Notes: generated by a model not told the origin, from the letters alone. Numbered from the stretch's first letter, positions 46,433 to 54,442 are shown. The stretch is DNA of 64,000 bases from UBA6544 sp038131165 (GCA_038131165.1 JAYPOZ010000008.1:11446-75445), one strand, 5' to 3'. Numbers and translations: made by a program.

Positions 46433-47659
46433 ATGAAAATCGCCATCCTAAAGGAACGGCGGCCTCATGAAGCGCGCGTCGCGGCCTCCGCCGAGACCAT
46501 CAAGAAATTCGTCGATATGGGAATGGACGTCACCGTCGAAAAGGGCGCGGGGCAGGGTGCCAGCATTCCGGATGCGGATTTCAAGGCGGCGGGTGCCACG
46601 ATCGCGGCAACCGCCGACGCGGCGCTGAAGGGCGCGGATCTGGTGCTGAAAATTCAGCGACCGATGATGGCCGGCGAGAAGCAGGACGAGCTGGCGGCGT
46701 TCTCGCCGGGCCAGGCGCTGGTCTGCCAGATGAACGCGCTGACGGATTCCGCCTTCGTCGCCGCGATGGCGGAGGCCGGGGTTACGGGGTTTGCGATGGA
46801 ACTGATGCCGCGGATCAGCCGCGCGCAGTCGATGGATGTGTTGTCCTCGCAATCCAATCTTGCGGGATATAAGGCGGTCTTGGACGCCGCGTCGGAGTTT
46901 GGCCGCGCGTTTCCCATGATGATGACCGCCGCCGGGACCGTGCCGCCGGCCCGTGTCTTGGTGATGGGCGCCGGGGTGGCCGGCCTGCAGGCAATCGCAA
47001 CCGCGCGGCGGCTCGGCGCCGTCGTCTCCGCGACCGATGTCCGCCCGGCCACCAAGGAACAGGTCGAATCGCTGGGCGCGACCTTCGTCGCCGTTCAAGA
47101 CGCGGAATTCGCGCAAGCGCAGACGGACGCGGGCTACGCCAAGGAGATGAGCGACGCCTATAAGGAGAAACAGGCGGCGTTGATCGCCGAGACCATCGCG
47201 AAGCAGGACATCGTGATCTGCACCGCGCTTATTCCTGGGCGCCCGGCGCCGGAATTGATCAGCGCCGAGATGGTCGCATCGATGAAGCCGGGCTCCGTGA
47301 TCGTCGATCTGGCGGTGGAATCGGGCGGCAACTGCGCGCTCTCGCAATTGGATAAGGTGGTCGTGAAAGACGGGGTGAAGATCGTCGGTCATGCCAACAC
47401 CCCGAGCCGGGTCGCGACCGATGCCAGCCGGCTGTTCGCCAAAAACCTGCTGAATTTCCTGAGCCCCTTGATCGACAAGGAAACCGGCGATTTCACGATC
47501 GATATGGAGGACGAGACCGTCTCCGGGACCCTGGTGACCCGCGAGGGCGAGATCGTCCATCCGCTGCTGACGAAAGAGACGCCATCCGAACCGGTGGAAG
47601 TCGCGCCGGAAGACGCGGCCGAGGAGTCGCACGGCGACGTGGCGGCGACCGCCGACTAA
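46433..47659 (+). CDS. pntAA: NAD(P) transhydrogenase subunit alpha part 1 (NAD-binding domain dI)
   Basis: 408 residues. MKIAILKERRPHEARVAASAETIKK is the AlaDH/PNT N-terminal domain. The Rossmann dI domain carries VLVMGAGVAGLQAIATARRLGA and the mobile loop region (YAKEMSDAYKEKQAALI). Hydride transfer from NADH occurs here. It starts the three-gene split transhydrogenase operon typical of alphaproteobacteria. The C-terminal 25 residues are acidic (EVAPEDAAEESHGD) and look like a tether. The three subunits couple NADH-to-NADPH conversion to inward proton flow. Confidence 0.96.
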   Translation: MKIAILKERRPHEARVAASAETIKKFVDMGMDVTVEKGAGQGASIPDADFKAAGATIAATADAALKGADLVLKIQRPMMAGEKQDELAAFSPGQALVCQMNALTDSAFVAAMAEAGVTGFAMELMPRISRAQSMDVLSSQSNLAGYKAVLDAASEFGRAFPMMMTAAGTVPPARVLVMGAGVAGLQAIATARRLGAVVSATDVRPATKEQVESLGATFVAVQDAEFAQAQTDAGYAKEMSDAYKEKQAALIAETIAKQDIVICTALIPGRPAPELISAEMVASMKPGSVIVDLAVESGGNCALSQLDKVVVKDGVKIVGHANTPSRVATDASRLFAKNLLNFLSPLIDKETGDFTIDMEDETVSGTLVTREGEIVHPLLTKETPSEPVEVAPEDAAEESHGDVAATAD

Positions 47660-47677
47660 CCCGAGGGATATGGACTG

Positions 47678-48085
47678 ATGGAATCGGAAAAGCTTGTCGA
47701 AAGCGCCGAGGCGCTGGCCAATTCGGCGCGCGCGCTGGCGCAACAGGCCGAAGGCGTCCTGAGCCAGGCGACGCAGATCGTCGTCAATCAAGGGAGCGCA
47801 GGCGGAGACAATTTCGTCCTGCTGTTCGCGGTCTTCGTCCTGGCGGTGTTCGTCGGATACTATGTTGTCTGGAACGTGACGCCGGCGCTGCATTCGCCGT
47901 TGATGAGCGTTACCAACGCGATTTCGTCGGTCATCATCGTCGGCGCCCTGATCGCCGTCGGGCCTGCGGGTCTCAACCTGTCGACGGTCCTGGGTTTCAT
48001 CGCCGTCGTCCTGGCCTCCATCAATATATTCGGCGGGTTCATCGTGACCCAACGCATGCTGCGCATGTACCGGAAGAAGAAATAG
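47678..48085 (+). CDS. pntAB: NAD(P) transhydrogenase subunit alpha part 2 (membrane domain)
   Basis: 135 residues. After an amphipathic N-terminal extension of about 40 residues (ANSARALAQQAEGVLSQATQ), longer than in many PntAB proteins, come three to four membrane helices (FVLLFAVFVLAVFVGYYVVW, TNAISSVIIVGALIAVG, TVLGFIAVVLASINIFGGF) and the conserved end FIVTQRMLRMYRKK. It lies 18 bp after pntAA. It forms half of the proton channel in the inner membrane. Confidence 0.96.
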   Translation: MESEKLVESAEALANSARALAQQAEGVLSQATQIVVNQGSAGGDNFVLLFAVFVLAVFVGYYVVWNVTPALHSPLMSVTNAISSVIIVGALIAVGPAGLNLSTVLGFIAVVLASINIFGGFIVTQRMLRMYRKKK

Positions 48086-48095
48086 GGGGCCTGAT

Positions 48096-49484
48096 ATGTC
48101 CGAAAATCTCGCTTCCTTCGCCTATCTGATCTCCAGCGTGTTGTTCATCATGGCGCTGCGGGGGCTGTCCTCTCCGGTGACGGCGCGGTCCGGCAATGTC
48201 TATGGCATCATCGGCATGGTGATCGCGGTCGCGACGACGCTCGCGGCACCCGGGGTCGTCAGCTACTGGATGATCCTGGTCGGCATTCTGGTCGGCGGTT
48301 CCATCGGCGCCTTCATCGCGTGGAAGATCGAGATGACGTCGCTGCCGGAACTGGTCGCCGCGTTCCACAGCCTGGTCGGCCTGGCCGCGGTCTGCGTCGC
48401 CGCCGCCGCCTTCTTCCAGCCCGCCGCCTACGGCATCGGCACGCCCGGCAATATCGGAGTCGCCAGTCTGATCGAGATGAGCATCGGCACCGCCATCGGC
48501 GCGATTACGTTCACCGGATCGATCATCGCCTTCGCCAAGCTCCAGGGCATCATGAGCGGCGCGCCCATCGTCTTTCCGGGGCAGCACGCGCTGAACGCGC
48601 TGCTGGGATTGCTGATGATCGCGCTCGTGGTCTGGTTCTGCGATGCGCAATCGGGGACATTGTTCTGGGCCATCGCCCTATTGGCCTTCGTCATCGGTGT
48701 TTTGATCATCATTCCGATCGGCGGCGCGGACATGCCTGTCGTCATCTCGATGCTGAACAGTTATTCGGGCTGGGCCGCCTGCGGCATCGGTTTCACCTTG
48801 TCGAACATGGCCTTGATCGTGACCGGCGCCTTGGTGGGCTCGTCCGGCGCGATCCTCAGCTACATCATGTGCAAGGGCATGAACCGCTCGTTCTTTAACG
48901 TCATCCTCGGCGGATTCGGCGGCGAGACCGCGGGATCCGCGGAGGATATGGGCGACCGTTCGGTACGCGCCGGCAGTGCCGAGGACGCCGCCTTCATTCT
49001 AAAGAACGCGGGCAGCGTGATCATCGTGCCGGGCTATGGCATGGCGGTCGCGCAGGCGCAGCATGCCTTGCGCGAAATGGCCGATATGCTGAAGAAGGAA
49101 GGCATCAAGGTGCGCTACGCGATCCACCCGGTGGCGGGCCGGATGCCGGGACATATGAATGTCCTGTTGGCGGAGGCGAACGTTCCCTACGACGAAGTCG
49201 AGGAGTTGGAGGAGATCAACCGGGATTTCGCCTCCACCGACGTGTCCTTCGTGATCGGCGCGAACGACGTCGTCAATCCGCTGGCGAAGACCGATCCGCA
49301 ATGCGCGATCTACGGGATGCCGATCCTCAACGTCGAGGAATCGGGCACGGTGTTGTTCGTGAAACGCTCGATGGCGTCGGGCTATGCGGGGATCGACAAC
49401 CCGCTGTTCTTCCGCGACAACACGATGATGCTGTTCGCCGACGCCAAGGCGATGTGCGAGGACATCGTCAAGGCCCTCGAATAA
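48096..49484 (+). CDS. pntB: NAD(P) transhydrogenase subunit beta (membrane domain plus NADP-binding dIII)
   Basis: 462 residues, standard length. The first 270 residues hold about nine membrane helices, including GQHALNALLGLLMIALVVWF and PIGGADMPVVISMLNSYSGW. The C-terminal dIII domain has IIVPGYGMAVAQAQHALREM and the NADP-specific HPVAGRMPGHMNVLLAEA, FVIGANDVVNP and FVKRSMASGYAG. It lies 10 bp after pntAB. It completes the proton-translocating transhydrogenase that makes NADPH. Confidence 0.97.
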   Translation: MSENLASFAYLISSVLFIMALRGLSSPVTARSGNVYGIIGMVIAVATTLAAPGVVSYWMILVGILVGGSIGAFIAWKIEMTSLPELVAAFHSLVGLAAVCVAAAAFFQPAAYGIGTPGNIGVASLIEMSIGTAIGAITFTGSIIAFAKLQGIMSGAPIVFPGQHALNALLGLLMIALVVWFCDAQSGTLFWAIALLAFVIGVLIIIPIGGADMPVVISMLNSYSGWAACGIGFTLSNMALIVTGALVGSSGAILSYIMCKGMNRSFFNVILGGFGGETAGSAEDMGDRSVRAGSAEDAAFILKNAGSVIIVPGYGMAVAQAQHALREMADMLKKEGIKVRYAIHPVAGRMPGHMNVLLAEANVPYDEVEELEEINRDFASTDVSFVIGANDVVNPLAKTDPQCAIYGMPILNVEESGTVLFVKRSMASGYAGIDNPLFFRDNTMMLFADAKAMCEDIVKALE

Positions 49485-49492
49485 GGGACGCA

Positions 49493-49546
49493 CCCGCTTA
49501 TCGGACGTGGCCCGCTTATCGGACGTGGCCCGCTTATCGGACGTGG
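49493..49546. repeat. Three perfect tandem copies of an 18-bp unit at the pntB/DUF3179 junction
   Basis: The unit cccgcttatcggacgtgg occurs at 49493-49510, 49511-49528 and 49529-49546 without mismatch. The third copy holds the stop codon and last codons of the DUF3179 gene (on -). The other two extend past its stop, and in that gene's frame each contains another TAA. Confidence 0.95.
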
Positions 49547-50523
49547 ATCGTCCGGTCCGGGAAAAAGGCGTGATAGGCGAACGCGAAATCCACGAAATAC
49601 GGCACGTCGACCGGCCCGTCCGGTCCGTGCCTGGTCGCGGTGACATTGCCCACGTCGCGGCCCCGCGCGATTTCCGAGGTGTCGAGCGCGGAGTTCTGCC
49701 CGGGGGTCCAGCGCAAGATGACGCCGTTCGGGAGTTCGAGTTCCTTCTTTTTCCGCAGCAGCGCCATCGACCAGGCCTCGCCCTTGTCTTCGAGTGATAT
49801 CACCCGAAGCATCGCCGGTATGCCTTGCGGCATGTTGACGGTGAGAAAATGCGGGTAGGGGCCGGGCTGGGAGTCGTAACCGCCATAGGGATTGCAGCAA
49901 TAGGTGTCCATCGAGGCAAAGGTCCCGGTCGGCGCCAGGACCTGCCCTTGCGGAAACCGTTTCCTGTAATTCTCCCAGGATTCGAGCCGCGCCGGCAGGG
50001 CCTTCAGCTTGGTGCCGGTCATCGTCCCGACGATGGCTTCGCCCAGGAACTGCTGCCACCAGCTCTCGGTCTGCCGGTCCCACATCACCAGGTCCGAGTT
50101 GCGCAGTTTGCCGGTGGTGCCGAAGTCCAGCACTTTCCCGCCGACGCGGCGGTCGAAGACCACGGCGGCGTTGCACAGCGGGCAAAACGTCACCGAGATC
50201 GGCACGCCGCCCAACTCGTCGTTGACGATCTCGTGGCGCATCAGGATGCGCAGCGGATAGGCCTTCGCCGCGCCATTGATCGAGAGCCCGATCACCGGCT
50301 CGGTCGCCACCAGGGCCTCGATTTCGCCGGCCGGCTTGAAGGCCGGATTATCAATCGGCGGAATGCCGTCCTTCGGCGGCCCGCCTGAGAGGATTTCCTC
50401 GAAGGGAACGGAGTGTTTGGAGAAATCCGTCTTGGGCCATTCGTGGCGCCAGAAATCGGGACTGGCCGCCGCGTTTGCCGCCCACAGACAGACGAGTGCG
50501 ATCACGCTGACAATCTGTTTCAT
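49534..50523 (-). CDS. DUF3179 domain-containing exported protein
   Basis: 329 residues from ATG 50523. It has a signal peptide (KQIVSVIALVCLWAANAAA). The DUF3179 core is visible: AYPLRILMRHEIVNDELGG, VTFCPLCNAAVVFDRRV, DFGTTGKLRNSDLVMWDRQT and WQQFLGEAIVGTMTG. The CPLC motif is highly conserved in this family. Biochemical function is unknown; the protein is probably periplasmic. Its stop lies in the third copy of the 18-bp tandem repeat, converging on pntB. Confidence 0.92.
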   Translation of the reverse strand: MKQIVSVIALVCLWAANAAASPDFWRHEWPKTDFSKHSVPFEEILSGGPPKDGIPPIDNPAFKPAGEIEALVATEPVIGLSINGAAKAYPLRILMRHEIVNDELGGVPISVTFCPLCNAAVVFDRRVGGKVLDFGTTGKLRNSDLVMWDRQTESWWQQFLGEAIVGTMTGTKLKALPARLESWENYRKRFPQGQVLAPTGTFASMDTYCCNPYGGYDSQPGPYPHFLTVNMPQGIPAMLRVISLEDKGEAWSMALLRKKKELELPNGVILRWTPGQNSALDTSEIARGRDVGNVTATRHGPDGPVDVPYFVDFAFAYHAFFPDRTIHVR

Positions 50524-50586
50524 CGAACGACTGTCGGCGATCTGGCCGATAAACCGCAATTCAAGCTTGTGTGAGGTATGGAGCGC

Positions 50587-51030
50587 CTAGCCGCTGTTCA
50601 CCGGCACGTCGGGGACCCAGCAATAGCCGTCGGGATCGAGGATATAGACCTCGCGCAGCCCGTGCGCCTTGTCCAGCGCGCCCGCCAGCACGGTATAGCC
50701 GCCTGCCCGCGCGCGCGTCTCCGCAGCGTCGGGGTCGACGCCGTGTAGCCTGATTTCCGCACCGATGCCCCGGCCCTCGGCGCCGGCAACGAATCCGGAA
50801 AGCGGATGATTCTCGTAGGTATGGTCGGCGTGCAGCATCCACTCGCCGCCCTCGAGACGCATGACCGCGAAATCGGGATCGGCATAGACTGTCTCCGCGC
50901 CCAGCACGGATTGCGCGAACGCGACCGACGCCGCGACGTCGGAGACCAGCAGGTTGACGCCGAGACCCCGCAGCGAGGCGCCGTATTTCGGCGCCGGCAT
51001 CCAGGGATCGCCTGTACGTTTCTTGGCCAT
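50587..51030 (-). CDS. VOC-family (glyoxalase/bleomycin-resistance fold) protein
   Basis: 147 residues, a single VOC pair of beta-alpha-beta-beta-beta modules. GVNLLVSDVAASVAFAQSVLGAE opens module 1 and GGYTVLAGALDKAHGLREVYILDPDGYCW closes module 2. A metal-ligand His may be in MLHADHTY. It belongs with the catechol-dioxygenase/glyoxalase-like superfamily; the substrate is unknown. It ends about 60 bp upstream of the DUF3179 start on the same strand. Confidence 0.85.
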   Translation of the reverse strand: MAKKRTGDPWMPAPKYGASLRGLGVNLLVSDVAASVAFAQSVLGAETVYADPDFAVMRLEGGEWMLHADHTYENHPLSGFVAGAEGRGIGAEIRLHGVDPDAAETRARAGGYTVLAGALDKAHGLREVYILDPDGYCWVPDVPVNSG

Positions 51031-51073
51031 TCTCGCGCCCTTCCTTTTTGCGATGCTCAGAATCCGCGCAATG

Positions 51074-51103
51074 AAAAACGCCCGTCCGGCAGGGCCGCGG
51101 GCG
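51074..51103 (-). terminator. Intrinsic terminator of rpsU
   Basis: On the - strand, arms CGCCCG (51103-51098) and CGGGCG (51084-51079) with an inner CGG/CCG extension are followed by a T-run (51078-51074). It lies about 35 bp after the S21 stop. Confidence 0.85.
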
Positions 51104-51136
51104 CATTCGTCTCCATATCCAGTCTTAGGCGAAAGA

Positions 51137-51343
51137 CTAGAAGCCTTCGCGCTCCAAACGCTTGCGGAGCAGCTTGCGATGCCGGCGAACCGCTTCGGCC
51201 TTCTCGCGCGCCTTGCGTTCGGACGGCTTCTCGTACGAGCGGCGCAGCTTCATTTCACGGAATACGCCCTCGCGCTGCATTTTCTTCTTGAGCGCCTTCA
51301 GGGCCTGATCGACATTATTGTCGCGGACTGTGACGTGAACGAT
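51137..51343 (-). CDS. rpsU: 30S ribosomal protein S21, apparent AUC start codon
   Basis: 68 residues ending KRLEREGF. The body VRDNNVDQALKALKKKMQRE, VFREMKLRRSYEKPSERKAR is unmistakably S21 (small basic protein near the anti-Shine-Dalgarno end of 16S rRNA). The conserved N-terminus reads IVHVTVRDNN, and no ATG, GTG or TTG exists in frame upstream of it. The first ATG is at about codon 22 and would delete a third of the protein. A perfect AGGAG sits 7 nt before an ATC at 51343-51341, which makes ATC the likely start. A good promoter (51392-51420) and an intrinsic terminator make this a complete transcription unit. Confidence 0.93.
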   Translation of the reverse strand: MVHVTVRDNNVDQALKALKKKMQREGVFREMKLRRSYEKPSERKAREKAEAVRRHRKLLRKRLEREGF

Positions 51344-51391
51344 GGGACTTCTCCTGCCAAACTATATCTTAACGTTTTGAAGTGGTCGCGG

Positions 51392-51420
51392 CTTATATCA
51401 CACGGAAATTGCCTTGTGAA
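51392..51420 (-). promoter_or_regulatory. Sigma70-type promoter of rpsU
   Basis: On the - strand TTCACA (-35, 51420-51415) and TATAAG (-10, 51397-51392) are separated by exactly 17 bp. Predicted transcript start is near 51385, giving a leader of about 42 nt. Confidence 0.7.
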
Positions 51421-51459
51421 GGGGCGTTCGCACCCCTGTAACCGATAAAAACAACCCCC

Positions 51460-51465
51460 TATAAT
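51460..51465 (+). promoter_or_regulatory. -10 element for def; transcript appears leaderless
   Basis: A perfect TATAAT ends 6 bp before the def ATG at 51472, so transcription would begin at or next to the start codon. No ribosome site lies before the ATG. The -35 region (about 51437-51442, TGTAAC) is weak. Confidence 0.6.
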
Positions 51466-51471
51466 GGCCCC

Positions 51472-52038
51472 ATGGCTATATTGAAAATCGCAAAAATGGG
51501 CCACCCGGTCCTCCGCCGTCGGGCGGATGAAGTGTCCGATCCCCGTGCGCCGGAGATCCGGCAACTCGTCGAAGATATGATCGAGACCATGGAGGACGCG
51601 GATGGCGCCGGTCTCGCGGCGCCGCAGGTCCATGTGCCGCTGCGGGTCGTCATCTTTCACGTGCCGGAAGGCCGCGACGAGGATAATCCGGACCCGGTGC
51701 CGCTGAGCGTGCTGATCAATCCGGTCGTGGAGCCGCTGACCGAGGAACGCGAAGTCGATTGGGAGGGCTGCCTCTCCGTGCCGGGAATGATGGGCGCGGT
51801 GCCGCGCTTCACGAAAGTCCGCTACCGCGCCGTCTCCCTGGAGGGGGAGCCGATCGAGCGGGTGGCCGAAGGGTTTCATGCCCGCGTGGCGCAGCACGAA
51901 TGCGACCATCTGGACGGCAAGCTGTACCCGCAGCGCATGGAGGACCTGTCGCTGCTGATGTTCAGCGACCAGCTGCGCTACTTCGGCGGGCGGGACGATG
52001 TGGATGAGGACGCCCTGGACGAGGACCTACGGGAATGA
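51472..52038 (+). CDS. def: Peptide deformylase
   Basis: 188 residues. All three PDF motifs are present: GLAAPQV (about 43-49), EGCLSVPG (about 100, metal Cys) and QHECDHLDGKLY (about 142, metal His residues and catalytic Glu). It removes the formyl group from nascent proteins at the ribosome. The ATG has no Shine-Dalgarno sequence but a TATAAT just upstream. fmt, its usual partner, is absent. It is divergent from rpsU and overlaps the COQ9-family gene by 4 bp (ATGA), so the two are coupled. Confidence 0.96.
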   Translation: MAILKIAKMGHPVLRRRADEVSDPRAPEIRQLVEDMIETMEDADGAGLAAPQVHVPLRVVIFHVPEGRDEDNPDPVPLSVLINPVVEPLTEEREVDWEGCLSVPGMMGAVPRFTKVRYRAVSLEGEPIERVAEGFHARVAQHECDHLDGKLYPQRMEDLSLLMFSDQLRYFGGRDDVDEDALDEDLRE

Positions 52039-52676
52039 CGGGCGGAACTTTGGCCGATGCGCCGCGCCTTGCCTTGCTGCGCGCCGTCCTGCCGCACGTG
52101 GCCTTCGACGGCTGGAGCGAGCGGGCGCTGAAGGCGGGTGCCGCCGACCTCGGTATGACGGCCGCCATGGCGCGGGCCCTTTTCCCGGGCGGCGGGACGG
52201 AACTCGTGGCGCTTCATTGCCGAAACATGGACGACGAGATGGCGCGCCTGTTGGCCGCACGCGGCCTGGATACCCTGCGGGTAAGAGACCGCATCGTTGC
52301 CGCCGTCCGGCTGCGCCTGGAGTTGGCGGGGACGGAACGGGAGGCGGTTCGCCGGGCGGTCACCCTGCTGGCGCTGCCCGGAAACGCCCGCTTGGGCGCG
52401 CGGCTGCTTTACGGCACGGTGGATGCGATCTGGCGGGCGGCGGGGGATACCGCGACCGATTGGAATTTCTATTCGAAGCGCGGCTTGCTTGCGGCCGTCT
52501 ACGGGTCGAGCGTCCTTTATTGGCTACAGGATGAGTCCGAGGGATACGAGGACACCTGGGCCTTTCTGTCCCGCCGCGTCGATGATGTCATGAAGATCCC
52601 GAAGGCGGGTACGAAGATGCGCCGCCTGTTCGCGCCTTTTCGCCCTGCGCCGCGCCCGCAAGCACGCCGTCTCTAG
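52035..52676 (+). CDS. COQ9-family protein
   Basis: 213 residues with the TetR-like N-terminal half and the COQ9 C-terminal signature: LLYGTVDAIWRAAGDTATDWNFYSKRGLLAAVYGSSVLYW (quoted in pieces), then a lipid-binding helix DTWAFLSRRVDDVMKIPK. COQ9 proteins bind isoprene lipids and help COQ7-type hydroxylation in ubiquinone synthesis. The ATG overlaps the def stop. The link to the ABC1 kinase at 41271 is functional (ubiquinone), not operonic. Confidence 0.92.
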   Translation: MTGGTLADAPRLALLRAVLPHVAFDGWSERALKAGAADLGMTAAMARALFPGGGTELVALHCRNMDDEMARLLAARGLDTLRVRDRIVAAVRLRLELAGTEREAVRRAVTLLALPGNARLGARLLYGTVDAIWRAAGDTATDWNFYSKRGLLAAVYGSSVLYWLQDESEGYEDTWAFLSRRVDDVMKIPKAGTKMRRLFAPFRPAPRPQARRL

Positions 52677-52704
52677 GGCACCGTCTTTCAGCGGGGGGTG
52701 CGGG

Positions 52705-53187
52705 TCAAGGGGTGTCGGGGACACTCTCGGATTGCCGGGTACGCCAATCGTCGAGGGCGCCGGCGATCCTTTCGTCGCCGAGGGCCAGGATGGAGGCGGC
52801 CAGGAGCGCGGCATTCGTCGCTCCCGCATCGCCGATCGCGAGCGTGCCGACCGGAATGCCGTCCGGCATCTGGACCATGGACAGCAGGCTGTCCTGGCCG
52901 CGGAGATCGGCGGTCTTAAGGGGAACCCCGAGCACCGGCACAAGGGTCAAGGCGGCGAGGGCGCCCGGCAGCGAGGCCGCCTTGCTGTCGCCCGCAATGA
53001 GCACCTTGAGACCTCTATCCTGCAGCGTGGCGGCATACTCCTGAAGGCGCGCGGGTGTCCGGTGCGCGGAAATCACGCGCGTCTCGTAGGGGATATCGAG
53101 CTTATCCAAGACCGTGGCGGCTTTCTCCATGGTCTCCCAATCCGATTGGCTGGCCATGAGGATTCCGACAATCGGATCGTCCGCCAT
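52705..53187 (-). CDS. PurE-family protein (N5-CAIR mutase-like) with altered active-site loop
   Basis: 160 residues aligning end to end with class I PurE. SQSDWETM (about 13-20), VISAHRTPARL (with catalytic His42), LVPVLGVPLKTADLRGQDSL and VQMPDGIPVGTLAIGDAGATNAALLA are all there. The normally invariant AGAGGAAHLPGM loop reads AGDSKAASLPGAL (65-77). Both loop glycines and the His (E. coli H75) are replaced, with Lys and Ser instead. No purK is adjacent. It is either a diverged PurE or a paralogue with another substrate. Confidence 0.85.
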   Translation of the reverse strand: MADDPIVGILMASQSDWETMEKAATVLDKLDIPYETRVISAHRTPARLQEYAATLQDRGLKVLIAGDSKAASLPGALAALTLVPVLGVPLKTADLRGQDSLLSMVQMPDGIPVGTLAIGDAGATNAALLAASILALGDERIAGALDDWRTRQSESVPDTP

Positions 53188-53233
53188 ATGGTGCTCCTTT
53201 GGAAAACTTCGCGCTCTCGGTGCGGTGCGGCCG

Positions 53234-53279
53234 CCCGAGACTAAATATTAGGCTGTCCAATTAGTAGCCGCGTCTCGGG
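53234..53279. promoter_or_regulatory. Inverted repeat CCCGAGAC / GTCTCGGG upstream of purE-like gene
   Basis: Perfect 8-bp arms with a 30-nt AT-rich spacer, between the divergent purE-like and GGDEF-like genes, where an operator or promoter-proximal hairpin could lie. There is no direct evidence for the bound factor. Confidence 0.3.
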
Positions 53280-53369
53280 ACTTCAAGTAAGATTTTCCTG
53301 TCTGTCGAGAATACGCGGTGGGGCGCCTTGGCGCAAAACCCGCGGCGCGCGACGAAAGGACGGCTCAGT

Positions 53370-54134
53370 ATGAAAGTCGACGAGACGAAACCCATCGAGC
53401 GGTCGCCACCGGTCAGACATCGCCCGCAGCCGGGCGAGTTGCCCGACCGGACCGGAAAGGATGGGACCGGTGACAGGCCCGACAGTCGGGATACAGCGGC
53501 GGCGGACGAGGCTGTCGATATCGCGGCCTTTCACGGCCTGAATCAAGACCATCTGACGGAAAAGGCCCGGATTGCGATGATGGAGCTCATCACGGAAATC
53601 GGCGAGTTGCGCCAGGAATTGGCGCGGAACCGCAAGCGGATCGCCTATCTCTCCAATCTTGCCGATCATGACGATCTGTCGACGGCGCTCAATCGCCGCG
53701 CGTTCCTGCGGGAATTGTCGCATGCGCAGGTTCTGGCGCGCGACTACGGCGCCGTGAACGTGTTGCTGTTCGTGACCGTCGAGAACCTGAAAGAGATCAA
53801 CGAAGGATACGGGCATCAGGCGGGCGACGAGATGATCGAACATGTCGCCGCGGTTATGCTGCGCCATCTGGGGAAGGCCGATGTGGTCGGCCGGCTGGGC
53901 GGTGCGGAATTCGCGGTGGTCCTGGTGGGGCACGATACGGGCCGGGCGCGCGACACTGCGGACCGGCTCAAGAAATATGTCGAAGGCCAGCCCCTGATGG
54001 ACGGCGGGACCGAAGTGCCGGCCGTCGTCGGCGTATCCGTGCATGGCCTCGATCCGGACGAGGACGCCGAGGACGCGCTGATGGCGAGGGAACGGGACGA
54101 GGCGGGAGAGGACAGTCCGCCGCAACAGGCCTAG
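53370..54134 (+). CDS. GGDEF-like protein with degenerate catalytic site
   Basis: 254 residues from ATG 53370 (AAAGGA 9 nt upstream). The first 60 residues are polar and proline-rich, probably disordered, followed by a helical linker (ITEIGELRQELARNRKRIAYLS). The GGDEF domain (about 100-240) keeps the fold segments HDDLSTALNRRAFLREL and GYGHQAGDEMI. But the signature reads GGAEF (177-181), and the first metal-binding Asp positions read TVENLK instead of DIDxFK. It is unlikely to make cyclic di-GMP and may bind GTP or act as a scaffold. It converges on a DUF465 gene with 4 bp overlap. Confidence 0.9.
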   Translation: MKVDETKPIERSPPVRHRPQPGELPDRTGKDGTGDRPDSRDTAAADEAVDIAAFHGLNQDHLTEKARIAMMELITEIGELRQELARNRKRIAYLSNLADHDDLSTALNRRAFLRELSHAQVLARDYGAVNVLLFVTVENLKEINEGYGHQAGDEMIEHVAAVMLRHLGKADVVGRLGGAEFAVVLVGHDTGRARDTADRLKKYVEGQPLMDGGTEVPAVVGVSVHGLDPDEDAEDALMARERDEAGEDSPPQQA

Positions 54135-54331
54135 GCAATGATGTCGGGCAGCAACTGATCTTCGAGCGCGGCGATTTGATCCTTGAGGATGAGCTTGCGC
54201 TTTTTAAGGCGTTGGACGTGCAATTGGTCGAATGGAGGCTCTTCCGCGATCCGTGCAATGGCGAGATCGAGGTCGCGGTGCTCCGACTTGAGCGCTTCAA
54301 GCTGGCGGCGTATTTCGTCGTTCTGATCCAT
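54131..54331 (-). CDS. DUF465 (YdcH-like) small coiled-coil protein
   Basis: 66 residues from ATG 54331. It shows the DUF465 pattern LKSEHRDLDLAIARIAEE and VQRLKKRKLILKDQIAALE, almost entirely helical and heptad-like. A second family member is at 56205. Function unknown; cytosolic. Its end overlaps the GGDEF-like gene (convergent) by 4 bp. It is divergent from the phosphofructokinase gene. Confidence 0.9.
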   Translation of the reverse strand: MDQNDEIRRQLEALKSEHRDLDLAIARIAEEPPFDQLHVQRLKKRKLILKDQIAALEDQLLPDIIA

Positions 54332-54442
54332 ACCGTCAGATCGTTTGTGATTGCGACAGAAGGAGTTTAACAAACTTCGTGCCGGTTCGGCGCGCGGGAA
54401 TTAGCATGTCGCCGTTGGTCGGAAAAGGGAGCACATCAATTA

